From the NCBI RefSeq assembly GCF_024343735.1, contig NZ_RJUE01000057.1:106841-170840 (forward strand): a DNA stretch of 64,000 bases, written 5' to 3'. Positions 8,928 to 17,586 of this stretch are shown here, one piece after another. Source of the stretch: Lacihabitans sp. CCS-44 (GTDB taxonomy: Bacteria > Bacteroidota > Bacteroidia > Cytophagales > Spirosomataceae). The notes under the pieces are model-generated. The model saw only the letters and a list, made by a program, of their open reading frames with translations. It ran no database searches and was not told the DNA's origin. The position numbers and the translations under genes were made by a program. Every line of letters starts with the position of its first letter. Within the stretch, counting starts at the first letter, position 1.

Positions 8928-9007
8928 ATTTTCAATAATTTGCCAATTAGGCAGAAGGCCTCAAGGCAAGGAACTTTAATAAAGGTCTTGATAACTTAAT
9001 GAATATC

Positions 9008-9874
9008 TCATTTGATAACCTCAACAACGCTACCACATGTTAACATCATGGAACCATAATACGGATTTTTAACTGAGTTTTCCTTACTTAACCAGTTGGC
9101 TCCTTTTCCGTCGTTTGCCATTGGACAGAATTGGTAATAAACGGGCGACTCCTGCTTTGATACTTTTATGAGCTGATAAATGTTTTTTGAAAGTGGAATA
9201 AAATGCTCTCTTTGATGAGCAGGGTCTTTGGTGTCTACAATATGCTCAGCATCAACACCCAAATCCTTTACAACTTTCATCCATACTGTATGTTCATCAG
9301 CCTGTAGTTTTTCCATCTTTACAGCAGTGATAGCCGCTAAAAGTGATTTAGCTTTAGTCGACGCTAAGCCTCCATCGGTTTTTACTAGTGCATCTTTTAG
9401 GGCAAAATAATTATCAAAAACCGCTTTCAGCTGTAATATTTCCTGATTTTGAATCGGCATAGCTGCGTGGTCGTGCTTGTCAGTTTTAGAAACCGAGGCA
9501 GTCATTTCTGATTCCTTGTTTACCAATGATTTGGCATTTCTTTCATATTGACAACACGAAGGTAGCTGTGAGTAAACATCTTTAGGTGCGAGATAGGTTT
9601 CGCTATCATAACCTGCCAAAGCTATCCGTTTTAATATTTCGTCTACGTTCGTCTTTTTTGCATCGAAAGTAAGGGTCGCTATTTTGGTATCTTCGTTCCA
9701 GTCTACCTCAGCAATTTTTTTTATGTTACCTGCTTTTTCAATCGTTGCTTCACACATTTCGCAGTTTCCATAAATTTTCATGGACTCGGATTGTGCGTTT
9801 TTTATTTGAGCTTTACAAGCTAAGAATGCTAACAAAATAATAGTTGTTAACAATATTTTTGATATTGATTTCAT
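9008..9874 (-). CDS. Secreted HMA-DUF3347 fusion protein
   Basis: A 288-residue exported protein; the signal peptide ends at a possible lipobox (LAFLAC). Residues 30-95 are an HMA-type domain in which the metal site is CEMC (IYGNCEMCEATIEKAG). A spacer with CC and the His-containing HDHAAM follows. Residues 145-288 form a DUF3347 domain, recognisable by the helical FDNYFALKDALVKTDG, QREHFIPLS and YYQFCPMANDGKGANWLS. DUF3347 also occurs on CusB-type adaptors, so a role in periplasmic copper delivery is plausible. It is 80 bp from the multicopper oxidase and in the same direction. Confidence 0.88.
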   Translation of the reverse strand: MKSISKILLTTIILLAFLACKAQIKNAQSESMKIYGNCEMCEATIEKAGNIKKIAEVDWNEDTKIATLTFDAKKTNVDEILKRIALAGYDSETYLAPKDVYSQLPSCCQYERNAKSLVNKESEMTASVSKTDKHDHAAMPIQNQEILQLKAVFDNYFALKDALVKTDGGLASTKAKSLLAAITAVKMEKLQADEHTVWMKVVKDLGVDAEHIVDTKDPAHQREHFIPLSKNIYQLIKVSKQESPVYYQFCPMANDGKGANWLSKENSVKNPYYGSMMLTCGSVVEVIK

Positions 9875-9952
9875 TTGATAAATTAAAATAGTGAAAGAAA
9901 AAAAATGGGGGACAGTCTCAAAAAGACGTAATTATCCCTTAAATCGAATTAA

Positions 9953-10324
9953 TCAGCTTATTTTGGGACGTTGCCAATTGCTATAAAAGCCAGCAGTAGT
10001 TTCTAAAACTTGAAGAAGTGAATTCGGGATTTGTTTGTAAGTAAATTGCGAATCGTATTTGAATTCTAATGTGGCGGGTAATACGGAGAGCGTAATTAGA
10101 GTCATGCATTTACAAGACGGATGGTTACATTTATCACCGCAATGATCTTGCTTTTTTTGATTTTCAGCTACTTTCTTAGCTTTGCAGCAATCTTTCTTTC
10201 CAGATTTGCAACAAGACTTTTTTTCATAAGTATTTTTCATTTTACCACAAGCTACAGCATCTAAAGAACTAAAAGAAGTCCCCAGAATTATAAGAGCGAA
10301 CAGTATTTTGAAAAATTTAGTCAT
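9953..10324 (-). CDS. Cys/His-rich secreted protein
   Basis: The start is taken at ATG 10324 (MTKFFKILF); an upstream in-frame extension would need a TTG start. A signal peptide is followed by a Cys/Lys-rich stretch (CCKSGKKDCCKAKK, then HCGDKCNHPSCKC) and a C-terminal tail ending FYSNWQRPKIS. The tail resembles that of the protein at 23663-23992 (FYGNIWQPPKI), so the two probably belong to one loose family of Bacteroidota metal-region proteins (DUF6660-like). Metal binding is inferred from the Cys/His content. It is the first gene of the 10.3-5.9 kb cluster. Confidence 0.72.
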   Translation of the reverse strand: MTKFFKILFALIILGTSFSSLDAVACGKMKNTYEKKSCCKSGKKDCCKAKKVAENQKKQDHCGDKCNHPSCKCMTLITLSVLPATLEFKYDSQFTYKQIPNSLLQVLETTAGFYSNWQRPKIS

Positions 10325-10342
10325 TTTGAAAGGAATAACGAG

Positions 10343-10350
10343 CAAAAATA
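10343..10350 (-). promoter_or_regulatory. Promoter -7 box of the extracytoplasmic copper cluster
   Basis: Minus-strand TATTTTTG fits TAnnTTTG and lies 18 bp upstream of the ATG at 10324. A clear -33 element was not seen. The remaining 10351-10527 stretch holds no gene. Confidence 0.4.
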
Positions 10351-10527
10351 AAAAATGTTTCCAAAAATTAATAAAAAAACCTGTAAACTCATATCAAAAT
10401 ATATGTGGAATTTACAGTAACATAAAATTCAAGCTAAAAATTCTCCAAATTAAAAACTAGTATTAAAGCTAACCACTAATGAACAGTTCAAAGATAATTA
10501 AAAGTAATTTTGATATTAAATTATTCT

Positions 10528-11754
10528 TCAAAAATAGCTAGATAACCCAAATTGAATAACACCCGCATTGGCTGGTGGATTTCCTAAGAAATCTCTTTGC
10601 TTTTGTCTGCGGTAATTGAGCCTAATTACTGTGGACGATATGGGTCTCCAACTAAGTGCAGGCATAATGGAAAAAGTTTCGTCATACATTTTTGCTGAGG
10701 TTTCGATAAACTTCCCAGTGTTCCAGTCTACCTGCTCCAAACGACATGACACATAAAATGTGGAGTTGGAAAAACCAATGATTGGTTTTTTGAAGACAGG
10801 TTGCACCACGTCTACAAAACCACCATTTTGTTTACTCCCATATTGTACTGCATAACTGCTCGGTAAATCGACATTTATCCAGGCCCACTCGGCTGTTATA
10901 GTAGTCTTTGTCTTTTTAAGAACGGTATTGAAGTCAATTGCAAAAACATTCAAGGCTCTTTTGGGTGCTAAAACAAAACCATCGTCTTGAAATTTATTAT
11001 AAATACCACCCATGTAGGAAAGACCTAGTTCTCCAATTTTTCTGTGTCTGATGGCCACTTTGCCTGTGAACAATGGTTTGCCATTACTACTTTCTTCAAA
11101 GCGGTCTTTGTTTGCTTTTGCGGCAGACAGTGATGTTCGGCTGAATTCATTGTCAATAATAGTTTCATCAAAACCATTTGTCAGGTAAGCTTCGTATGCC
11201 AATACCCATTGCTTGGTGTATTTTTTGCCATAAATGCCCATTCCAACGTTTGAGAACGTGGCAGGAAGTAGCTGTGTAGCAGAAATTGGGCGATCTATAA
11301 ATTCCCATTTAGGGCCATCGTGATTCTGATTAAAAGCCCCAATAGGATTTACAACTATGCCCCCTCTAAAATTGAAAAAATTGTCGAACTGAAAATCGAG
11401 AGCTGCAAACTCAATATTTATTTCTTTTGTGCCATCCTCAAATTCTATTTCTGACATAAACTTGATTTTGGAATGCAAACTTCCACCCAAAAACAGGGTC
11501 ATTCTCCGCATCTGAAAGGAAAGCCCCTCACTTACACCGTCAATAACACCATAGTTGGTATTCAGTTCGGCGTATCCTCCAATGCCCAAGGGTGTGCGAC
11601 CCACCTGCAAAAATGGTCGATTATAAACCGCATCAATATTCATTTTGCTCGAATCTGCTTTGGGTTTACGCTTAAATAAAGTGCTGTCGATTTGGGCAAA
11701 AACACTGTGCGAAATAAGAGAAAATAATATAACCAATATGTACTGTTTTACCAT
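10528..11754 (-). CDS. Outer-membrane porin-like beta-barrel (phosphate-selective porin type)
   Basis: A 408-residue protein with a signal peptide (ending SVFAQ) and a terminal aromatic residue (GLSSYF), as in outer-membrane barrels. Alternating strands such as GGYAELNTNYG, FQMRRMTLFLGG, LGLSYMGGIYN and VIRLNYRRQKQRD are typical of the OprO/OprP-like porin family in Bacteroidota. It likely lets small anions or solutes cross the outer membrane. It is 4 bp downstream of the Rieske gene, so it belongs to the Rieske/di-haem operon. The substrate is unknown. Confidence 0.8.
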   Translation of the reverse strand: MVKQYILVILFSLISHSVFAQIDSTLFKRKPKADSSKMNIDAVYNRPFLQVGRTPLGIGGYAELNTNYGVIDGVSEGLSFQMRRMTLFLGGSLHSKIKFMSEIEFEDGTKEINIEFAALDFQFDNFFNFRGGIVVNPIGAFNQNHDGPKWEFIDRPISATQLLPATFSNVGMGIYGKKYTKQWVLAYEAYLTNGFDETIIDNEFSRTSLSAAKANKDRFEESSNGKPLFTGKVAIRHRKIGELGLSYMGGIYNKFQDDGFVLAPKRALNVFAIDFNTVLKKTKTTITAEWAWINVDLPSSYAVQYGSKQNGGFVDVVQPVFKKPIIGFSNSTFYVSCRLEQVDWNTGKFIETSAKMYDETFSIMPALSWRPISSTVIRLNYRRQKQRDFLGNPPANAGVIQFGLSSYF

Positions 11755-11758
11755 CTGC

Positions 11759-12202
11759 TCAAGCTAAGTTTATGTAAATATTGTCACTATCTGTAGTTAC
11801 ATTGAAAGTTCGCAATGCCTTCTCTGCTGGCCCTTGAATCACTTTTCCTTGATTATCAAATTCACTCCCATGGCCTTCGCAAATTAGAAAGTTACCATGT
11901 GGACGAACCTCATTGCCTTGGTGGGTGCATTCTAAATAAATGGCCGAGTATTGGTCTTCGCCGATTCGAAAAACAGCGATTGGAAACCCCAATTTTTCAT
12001 ATTTGGCTACCACCACGTTTCGCAAACTTTGTACCTCTTTCTTGATTTCAATAAACTCCCTTTTCTTGATAATCAATTTATTCTCTTTCAAATCTACCTG
12101 TTGGGCATAATAAGATTTGCTACATGCCTGCAAAGTCATGAGCATGGCACCTCCACCCAAACAAGTAAGACAACCAGCTTTAAAAAAATCTCTTCTTTTC
12201 AT
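11759..12202 (-). CDS. Rieske [2Fe-2S] lipoprotein
   Basis: The start is taken at ATG 12202 (MKRRDFFKAGC), giving 147 residues with an RR-containing export signal and a lipobox (LQAC). The iron-sulphur ligands are visible as CTHQG and, 18 residues later, CEGHGSEFD, the standard CxH...CxxH pair. It is a periplasmic electron carrier anchored to the membrane. Between a di-haem oxidoreductase and a porin, it probably passes electrons to or from the haem protein. Partners are inferred from operon order only. Confidence 0.9.
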   Translation of the reverse strand: MKRRDFFKAGCLTCLGGGAMLMTLQACSKSYYAQQVDLKENKLIIKKREFIEIKKEVQSLRNVVVAKYEKLGFPIAVFRIGEDQYSAIYLECTHQGNEVRPHGNFLICEGHGSEFDNQGKVIQGPAEKALRTFNVTTDSDNIYINLA

Positions 12203-12289
12203 ATTTTTATATTTTACTGCCAGATCGCTAAGCCGCAAAGAAATAATCGTTTCCCAGCGTGTCTAAAGACCTTTCCTGTTTGTTTCATA

Positions 12290-13483
12290 CTAAAGGCTTT
12301 CTAAAAATTTAATCAGTAATTGTTTTTCGTTTGTAGAAAGTGCCGAATATTTCTCACGGCTGTTAACCGCTTCTCCTCCATGCAATGTGATGGCTTCGTC
12401 TATGCTTTTTGCTCGGCCATCGTGCAACAAATGCACCTTGCCGCCTTGCGAATCTTTGGATAGACCTAAGCCCCAAAGAGGCGTAGTTCGCCATTCGTAA
12501 GTTTTGGCAGTACCTTCCGTATAATTATCGTCCAGAGCCTTGCCCATGTCGTGCATTAGCAGGTCGGTGTAAGCCGCAAATGTTTTGTTATTTAGTCCCG
12601 CAATGCTCGATGACCCCGTTGTCATTTGAGGAATATGACAAGAGCTACATTGGCTTTTTACAAAAAGGACTTTACCATCTTTTATGTCCTGATTTGCTAC
12701 ATTTCGCTGTAAAGGGGCTTTCAGAGTTTGTAGGTAAAGCACCAAATCCATGATTTCATTATCGCTTACCTCAGGTTCTTGGTTTTCTCCGCTAAAAGTG
12801 TCCTTAGCAGAAAACGAACTTACTATGCCCATATCTTGATTGTAGGCATTAACCGTTTGATTCAGGAGATTGTATGCTCCAGCTTTTCTTCCAAAACGGC
12901 CAATATACTTCCCATTTTTACTAATTGAGTTCGATTTTGGTTTTACAAAATCTGCTAATTCTATCCAGTTGGGTACACCCGAAATACCATCATTATTTTT
13001 ATCTTCTGGGTCAGAAAGAGCCAAAATGTCAGCATCTGAGACGGCCTCTAAAAACCCTAAGCCAGTATTTGCAGGAGCAATAAATGTAGAATGCGTAGCA
13101 CCGGATGGTATGGTTTCAGGCATAAATCCCACAATAGCTCTGTGTTGTAATTGTGGGCCACCTTGATTCATAAATTGATTGCCCATTTCATTGATTTGGC
13201 CAAAACGAACCAAGCTTGTCGATGGATGCCCTTTTCCGTCGCCTGCATGACAACTGATGCATGAGTTAGAAACAAAAAGTGGCCCGAGGCCTGTGGACGA
13301 AGTAAATACTCTTGTGAAGGCCCCATCTCCTCGCAAAAACTTAGCGGTTTCGGCTGTAGAGAGTGCGTCTATGGTTCCATCCAAAACTTCATTTTCTTCT
13401 GGTGAACTGGGCAATATTTTTTCGCAAGAGGCTGATAAAAAACCAATTGCAGAAATCAGTAATGCTCGAAAAAGTATATTCAT
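12290..13483 (-). CDS. Di-haem oxidoreductase (DUF1111/thiol oxidoreductase type)
   Basis: A lipoprotein (lipobox LSASC after MNILFRALLISAIGF) with two c-type haem sites, CISCH (N-terminal) and CSSCH (C-terminal). The sequence between them has the family's signatures, such as FGQINEMGNQ, HRAIVGFMPETIP, RFGRKAGAYNLLNQ and EWRTTPLWGLGLS. The ATG at 13483 is preferred over one six codons upstream because it starts directly at the signal peptide. It acts in the periplasm and receives or donates electrons, possibly through the Rieske protein next door. The natural substrate of this family is not settled. Confidence 0.88.
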   Translation of the reverse strand: MNILFRALLISAIGFLSASCEKILPSSPEENEVLDGTIDALSTAETAKFLRGDGAFTRVFTSSTGLGPLFVSNSCISCHAGDGKGHPSTSLVRFGQINEMGNQFMNQGGPQLQHRAIVGFMPETIPSGATHSTFIAPANTGLGFLEAVSDADILALSDPEDKNNDGISGVPNWIELADFVKPKSNSISKNGKYIGRFGRKAGAYNLLNQTVNAYNQDMGIVSSFSAKDTFSGENQEPEVSDNEIMDLVLYLQTLKAPLQRNVANQDIKDGKVLFVKSQCSSCHIPQMTTGSSSIAGLNNKTFAAYTDLLMHDMGKALDDNYTEGTAKTYEWRTTPLWGLGLSKDSQGGKVHLLHDGRAKSIDEAITLHGGEAVNSREKYSALSTNEKQLLIKFLESL

Positions 13484-13511
13484 TTTATCCCTTGTATTCA
13501 TGATTAGAACA

Positions 13512-13519
13512 CAAAGATA
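13512..13519 (-). promoter_or_regulatory. Promoter -7 box of the di-haem/Rieske/porin operon
   Basis: Minus-strand TATCTTTG is an exact TAnnTTTG match about 29 bp upstream of ATG 13483. The upstream A/T-rich stretch shows no clear TTG at 19-21 bp. Confidence 0.5.
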
Positions 13520-13646
13520 TAAAATTTTAGAATATACTAAAATATTTGTTAGAATAATCTAACTTTTTTATTTTAATTATCTCTCCATAGATTCAATTTA
13601 TCAAGTTGAATTCATTTGATTTTTAAAATAATACATTCCTGCCTCT

Positions 13647-15695
13647 TTAAAACTTCATATTCTGAATCCTAATAGCATTCAAAATTGCTAAAAGTGCAAC
13701 TCCCACATCTGCAAAAACGGCCTCCCACATCGTGGCTAAACCGCCTGCCCCAAGTCCCAATACTATAGCTTTTACACCAAAAGCTAATACGATGTTTTGC
13801 CAAACAATTTTCTTGGTCTGTTTTCCTATATTTATAGCCATCGGTATTTTTGAAGGCATATCGTCTTGTATTACTACGTCTGCCGTTTCAATGGTGGCAT
13901 CGCTGCCTAAGCCACCCATAGCAATGCCCACATCACTGAGAGCCACCACTGGGGCATCGTTTACACCATCACCAACGAAGGCAACCGACTCACCTTTAGC
14001 TTTGAGTTCTTTTACTTTGTTTACCTTGTCTTCAGGCAACAAATCGCCAAACGAATTTACTATTCCCAATTTCTCAGCAACAAATTTTACAACATTGGTC
14101 TTATCACCACTAAGCATTACGGTATTTACTCCCAATGCTTTTAGCTTATTCACAGTATCTTGGGCATCTTCTTTGATACTATCAGCAATAGTGAGGTAGC
14201 CCACAAACTTTTTATCATAAGCAATGGCAATAAGGGTGTAAACAATGGTTGTTGGGTCAATATCATAAGCGATTGAAAATTTATCCATCAATTTGAAATT
14301 GCCTACTAATAATTCTTTGTCATTTATTTCAGCTTTAAGTCCATGTCCTGAAATTTCTTCTACATTTTTCAGTTTGATGGTCGAGTCAATCCCACCAACA
14401 AAATCATGAATGGCAGTAGCCACTGGATGTGTACTTTGACTTTCTAAGGCATTAACCATTTTTAAGATTTCATCTTTATTAAAATCTTGCTTTATGATAA
14501 ATTCTTGTACTTTAAACACCCCTTCAGTCATTGTACCTGTTTTGTCCATCACCACGTTTTGAATATTGGCGATAATGTCTAAAAAGTTACTTCCTTTGAA
14601 CAAAATACCATTCTTACTAGCTGCACCAATTCCACCAAAATAGCCCAAAGGAATTGAAATAACCAAAGCACAAGGGCATGAAATAACTAAGAAAACCAAA
14701 GCTCGGTAAAGCCACTGGCTAAACTGATAATTTTCTACGAAAAAGTAAGGCAAAACTGTAATTAAGATAGCCAACAACACCACAATCGGTGTATAGATTT
14801 TTGCAAATTTTCTAATAAAAAGCTCTGTTGGTGCTTTTTGAGCTGTGGCGTTTTGCACCATTTCCAAAATTTTGCTCAATTTGCTATCTTTATAGGCTGT
14901 CGTTACTTTAACTTGTGAAACCGTATTGAGGTTTATCATTCCTGCCAACACCGTTTCGCCTTTGGCTTTGGTATCTGGCTTACTTTCGCCTGTGAGAGCC
15001 GCTGTATTAAATGAGGCCGTTTCGGATAATAGTTCGCCATCCAAACCCAGTTTTTCACCCGCTTTTAGTTGAATTATATCACCAATATTTGCTTTGGCGG
15101 CTTTTATGGTTTTGGCTTCGTTGTTTTGCAAAATCGTAACTTCATCTGGTCTTTGATCGAGCAAACTTTTAATATTGGCCTTGGCTCTTTTTACGGCCAA
15201 TCCTTGAAAAACCTCCCCCACGGAATAAAATAACATCACTGCTACACCTTCGGGATATTCACCGATGGCAAAAGCCCCAACGGTGGCGATAGACATCAAC
15301 AAAAATTCTGAGAAGATTTCGCCTTTGCGAATGCTTTCAAATGCTTCCATAAGAACTGGAAAACCTACAGGTGCATACGCTATTACATACCATAAAATAC
15401 GAAGCCAACCTGTAAACCAAGATTGAGGAATATAATTATCTAATGCAATGGCAATTAACAATAAAATCAAGCTAATAATGGCTGGCAAAAACATTTTGAA
15501 AGTACTTTCATTTCCTCCCGAATGGCCGTGCTCATCATCATCGGTATGTTCATCGTGTTTTGGTTCATCAACTGCACAACAACCTACTTCTTTGTGTTCT
15601 TTCTTTAATTGTTTATTGACAATTGCATTTATTTTTTCTTCTTGCGTGCAACAAAGCTGTTTGCCATCTTTGTCGTAAATATGCTTATGTTCCAT
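13647..15695 (-). CDS. zntA: Zn/Cd/Co-type P1B ATPase, ZntA/CadA-like
   Basis: A 682-residue heavy-metal ATPase. There is no HMA domain. Instead the first 60 residues hold Cys and His sites: CC at 15-16, CC at 39-40 and an HDEHTDDDEHGHSGG run. The core has the ion-site motif CPC (SCPCALVISIP), phosphorylation site DKTGTMTEG and GDGVNDAP. The His-rich N-terminus with this CPC context fits divalent export (Zn, Cd, Co, Pb) rather than Cu. It is the first of the series leading to the HMBD lipoprotein, membrane anchor and HupE genes, though gaps suggest they may use their own promoters. Confidence 0.93.
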   Translation of the reverse strand: MEHKHIYDKDGKQLCCTQEEKINAIVNKQLKKEHKEVGCCAVDEPKHDEHTDDDEHGHSGGNESTFKMFLPAIISLILLLIAIALDNYIPQSWFTGWLRILWYVIAYAPVGFPVLMEAFESIRKGEIFSEFLLMSIATVGAFAIGEYPEGVAVMLFYSVGEVFQGLAVKRAKANIKSLLDQRPDEVTILQNNEAKTIKAAKANIGDIIQLKAGEKLGLDGELLSETASFNTAALTGESKPDTKAKGETVLAGMINLNTVSQVKVTTAYKDSKLSKILEMVQNATAQKAPTELFIRKFAKIYTPIVVLLAILITVLPYFFVENYQFSQWLYRALVFLVISCPCALVISIPLGYFGGIGAASKNGILFKGSNFLDIIANIQNVVMDKTGTMTEGVFKVQEFIIKQDFNKDEILKMVNALESQSTHPVATAIHDFVGGIDSTIKLKNVEEISGHGLKAEINDKELLVGNFKLMDKFSIAYDIDPTTIVYTLIAIAYDKKFVGYLTIADSIKEDAQDTVNKLKALGVNTVMLSGDKTNVVKFVAEKLGIVNSFGDLLPEDKVNKVKELKAKGESVAFVGDGVNDAPVVALSDVGIAMGGLGSDATIETADVVIQDDMPSKIPMAINIGKQTKKIVWQNIVLAFGVKAIVLGLGAGGLATMWEAVFADVGVALLAILNAIRIQNMKF

Positions 15696-15740
15696 AATTG
15701 ATGCTATTTTATTACCCTATTTATAAAAGTTAGGGTTAAA

Positions 15741-16082
15741 TTATTTTGCCTCTTTATCGTGCGAATGACCCTCATCGCCATGCGAATGACCGTGTTCTTT
15801 ATCTACAGAATCTTGTTTGGCTTTTTCGTGGTCTTCATTGTGTTCATGTGTTTTTGCCACCAAATCCATTTTGCAAACTGGGCATTTTCCTGCCGTTTCG
15901 TATTTTTTACCTTTTTCACAATCCATTTCACATACGTATTCTGTATGGGTAACGCTTGCTTTTACGGCTGTTGAGTCGGTTGTGGTTGCTGTGGCTTCTT
16001 TGGTTTCGCTTGTTTGATTATTACAAGATACAAACGAAACACTGGCAATAATTGCCGCTACTATGGTTGATTTTACTTTCAT
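15741..16082 (-). CDS. HMBD lipoprotein with His-rich tail
   Basis: A 113-residue lipoprotein (lipobox VSFVSC). It has one HMBD with an unusual first half, YVCEMDCEKGKKYETAGKCP followed by VCKMDLV (about 49-75), then a His/Asp/Lys-rich tail (HEHNEDHEKAKQD, EHGHSHGDEGHSHDKEAK). The tail could bind several divalent ions. It sits between the ZntA-like ATPase and the membrane-anchor protein, which suggests a periplasmic zinc or cadmium buffer. Family firm, metal inferred. Confidence 0.85.
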   Translation of the reverse strand: MKVKSTIVAAIIASVSFVSCNNQTSETKEATATTTDSTAVKASVTHTEYVCEMDCEKGKKYETAGKCPVCKMDLVAKTHEHNEDHEKAKQDSVDKEHGHSHGDEGHSHDKEAK

Positions 16083-16107
16083 TTTTTTTGAATTTTAATT
16101 GTTTTGT

Positions 16108-16746
16108 TTAATTATCGATAAGTTGATATTCTCCTGACAATGTGATACTTACTTCGATGGGTTTGCTGGTTTTGTTTTTGAAATACCAACCATGTTTGCC
16201 TTCAAAAGGAGCAATAAACGAACCTGCCATATTTTTGGAATTGGCTACCGCATAACTTTCATAATAGTCATTTTTTTTGCTTGCAGTTTTTACATCACCG
16301 TGTAAATCAACAAACAAAATATCGGTGCTTTTCCAAGCATATTTTACTTGTCCGTGTTTCAACACAGCAATTTTGTATTCTAAACCTTTGCCCACAGGAA
16401 TCGTGATTTTGACACTATCTATTCTGCTTTCGTATTGTTTTGTGGGGGCAGGATTATTGGCTTCTACTGGCTTTTGTGCTGATGGTTCTGAACCCACATT
16501 ATCGAGTGTAAGTTCTTTGAAAACTGGTAAGTTTACTTGTTTTTCGACAAGTTTTGCATCTACGGCATTCTCATTTTGATATAATCGAGAAAAACCCAAA
16601 ATTTTGCCTAAACCTGTATAATCTTTGCCGTATTCGGCTGGCAAAACGGCTACAATTGCAATGATTAATGAGGAAATCAAAGCAATAATGGTTGCTTTTT
16701 TTATTTGTGAAGCACTGAGATTGGGTTGAGAATTGTTATTTTCCAT
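16108..16746 (-). CDS. Transmembrane-anchor protein of metal-efflux clusters
   Basis: A 212-residue protein with one N-terminal helix (about residues 18-37) and the motif EYGKDYTGLGKILGFSRLY. A Pro/Ala-rich linker leads to a beta-rich periplasmic part with SIDSVKITIPVGKG-like and HGDVKTASKKNDYYESY segments. This is the family often named 'transmembrane anchor protein' beside HupE/UreJ and CzcCBA genes. Its task is unknown. It is 13 bp downstream of HupE, so the two are very likely co-transcribed. Confidence 0.82.
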   Translation of the reverse strand: MENNNSQPNLSASQIKKATIIALISSLIIAIVAVLPAEYGKDYTGLGKILGFSRLYQNENAVDAKLVEKQVNLPVFKELTLDNVGSEPSAQKPVEANNPAPTKQYESRIDSVKITIPVGKGLEYKIAVLKHGQVKYAWKSTDILFVDLHGDVKTASKKNDYYESYAVANSKNMAGSFIAPFEGKHGWYFKNKTSKPIEVSITLSGEYQLIDN

Positions 16747-16759
16747 TTTGAATATTATT

Positions 16760-17452
16760 TTAAGAATTAAAGAAACCTGTAAGTTGAAAAACCATCAATA
16801 CAAAGCCCGCAATCATGAGCAAAACATTGGTAATGGTTGAAAAACGAGCAAAAGAATCATATTTCCGCCAAATACTTATTAAAATCAGCACATATAAAAG
16901 TGCTAAAAATTGCCCGATTTCAACACCGATATTGAAACCAATTAGGTTAGTCAATAAGCCGTTTTTGTTGAAGTTAAATTCTTGAAGTTTGGTAGCCAAG
17001 CCCAAACCATGAAACAACCCAAAAATTAGCACTGCCAACTTGGTATTGGGCTGAACACCAAACACTTTCTGAAAACCGCCCAAATTTTCAAAGCCCTTAT
17101 AAACGATTGACAGGGCTATGATAGCATCTATCAAATAAGCATTTATCCGAATGTTGAGCAAGACACCTCCCAACAATGTAAGGCTATGACCCAAAGTGAA
17201 AAAGCTAACGTATAGCAATATTTCTTTAGGTTTGTAAAGAAAGAAAATAACGCCTACCAAAAACAGCAGGTGGTCGTAACCCGTAATCATGTGCTTTGCA
17301 CCGATGTACAAAAAAGGCATAAAAGCAGAGCCATTATTATCCATCAAAAACACTTTGGTTTCGTCATCTACACCGTGGGCATATAGATTTGTCCCCCATA
17401 AAATGGTAAGCAGACAGGCAAAAATGTACTGCTTCATGTTTTGTTTCTTCAT
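16760..17452 (-). CDS. HupE/UreJ-type membrane protein
   Basis: A 230-residue protein with a signal-like N-terminus (ending LYAHG), then six or so hydrophobic helices. It carries the family residues GAKHMITGYDHLLFL and FTLGHSLTLL, plus GLFHGLGLATKL. The conserved His/Asp in GxxHxxxGxDH are the probable Ni or Co ligands. Family members are taken as nickel/cobalt permeases. Here the metal-efflux neighbours make Zn, Ni or Co equally possible. A second ATG five codons in (17437) is an alternative start. Confidence 0.87.
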   Translation of the reverse strand: MKKQNMKQYIFACLLTILWGTNLYAHGVDDETKVFLMDNNGSAFMPFLYIGAKHMITGYDHLLFLVGVIFFLYKPKEILLYVSFFTLGHSLTLLGGVLLNIRINAYLIDAIIALSIVYKGFENLGGFQKVFGVQPNTKLAVLIFGLFHGLGLATKLQEFNFNKNGLLTNLIGFNIGVEIGQFLALLYVLILISIWRKYDSFARFSTITNVLLMIAGFVLMVFQLTGFFNS

Positions 17453-17491
17453 TTATTTTTCAATTATTTTTTTTCATTTTACTTTCCATAA

Positions 17492-17560
17492 TCAATGCTC
17501 CTAGTTTTCTTCAACTTCTCAATTCGACAAAGTGGCTTGCAAATAATAGCCAAATCGTTT
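17492..17560 (-). pseudogene. Fragment of a HlyD/CzcB 3' end
   Basis: Reading the minus strand gives GYYLQATLSN, stop, EVEEN, stop, EH, stop. This aligns codon for codon with the last residues of the intact adaptor at 17971 (AYYLQSTMSNSEGGDDQGH, stop), with Ser and Gln codons turned into stops and the final stop kept. By eye about three quarters of bases match over some 56 positions. It is the tail of a second adaptor copy, now dead, between DUF3703 and HupE. Confidence 0.7.
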
Positions 17561-17586
17561 GACGTATATGTGTTTATGTTAAATTA

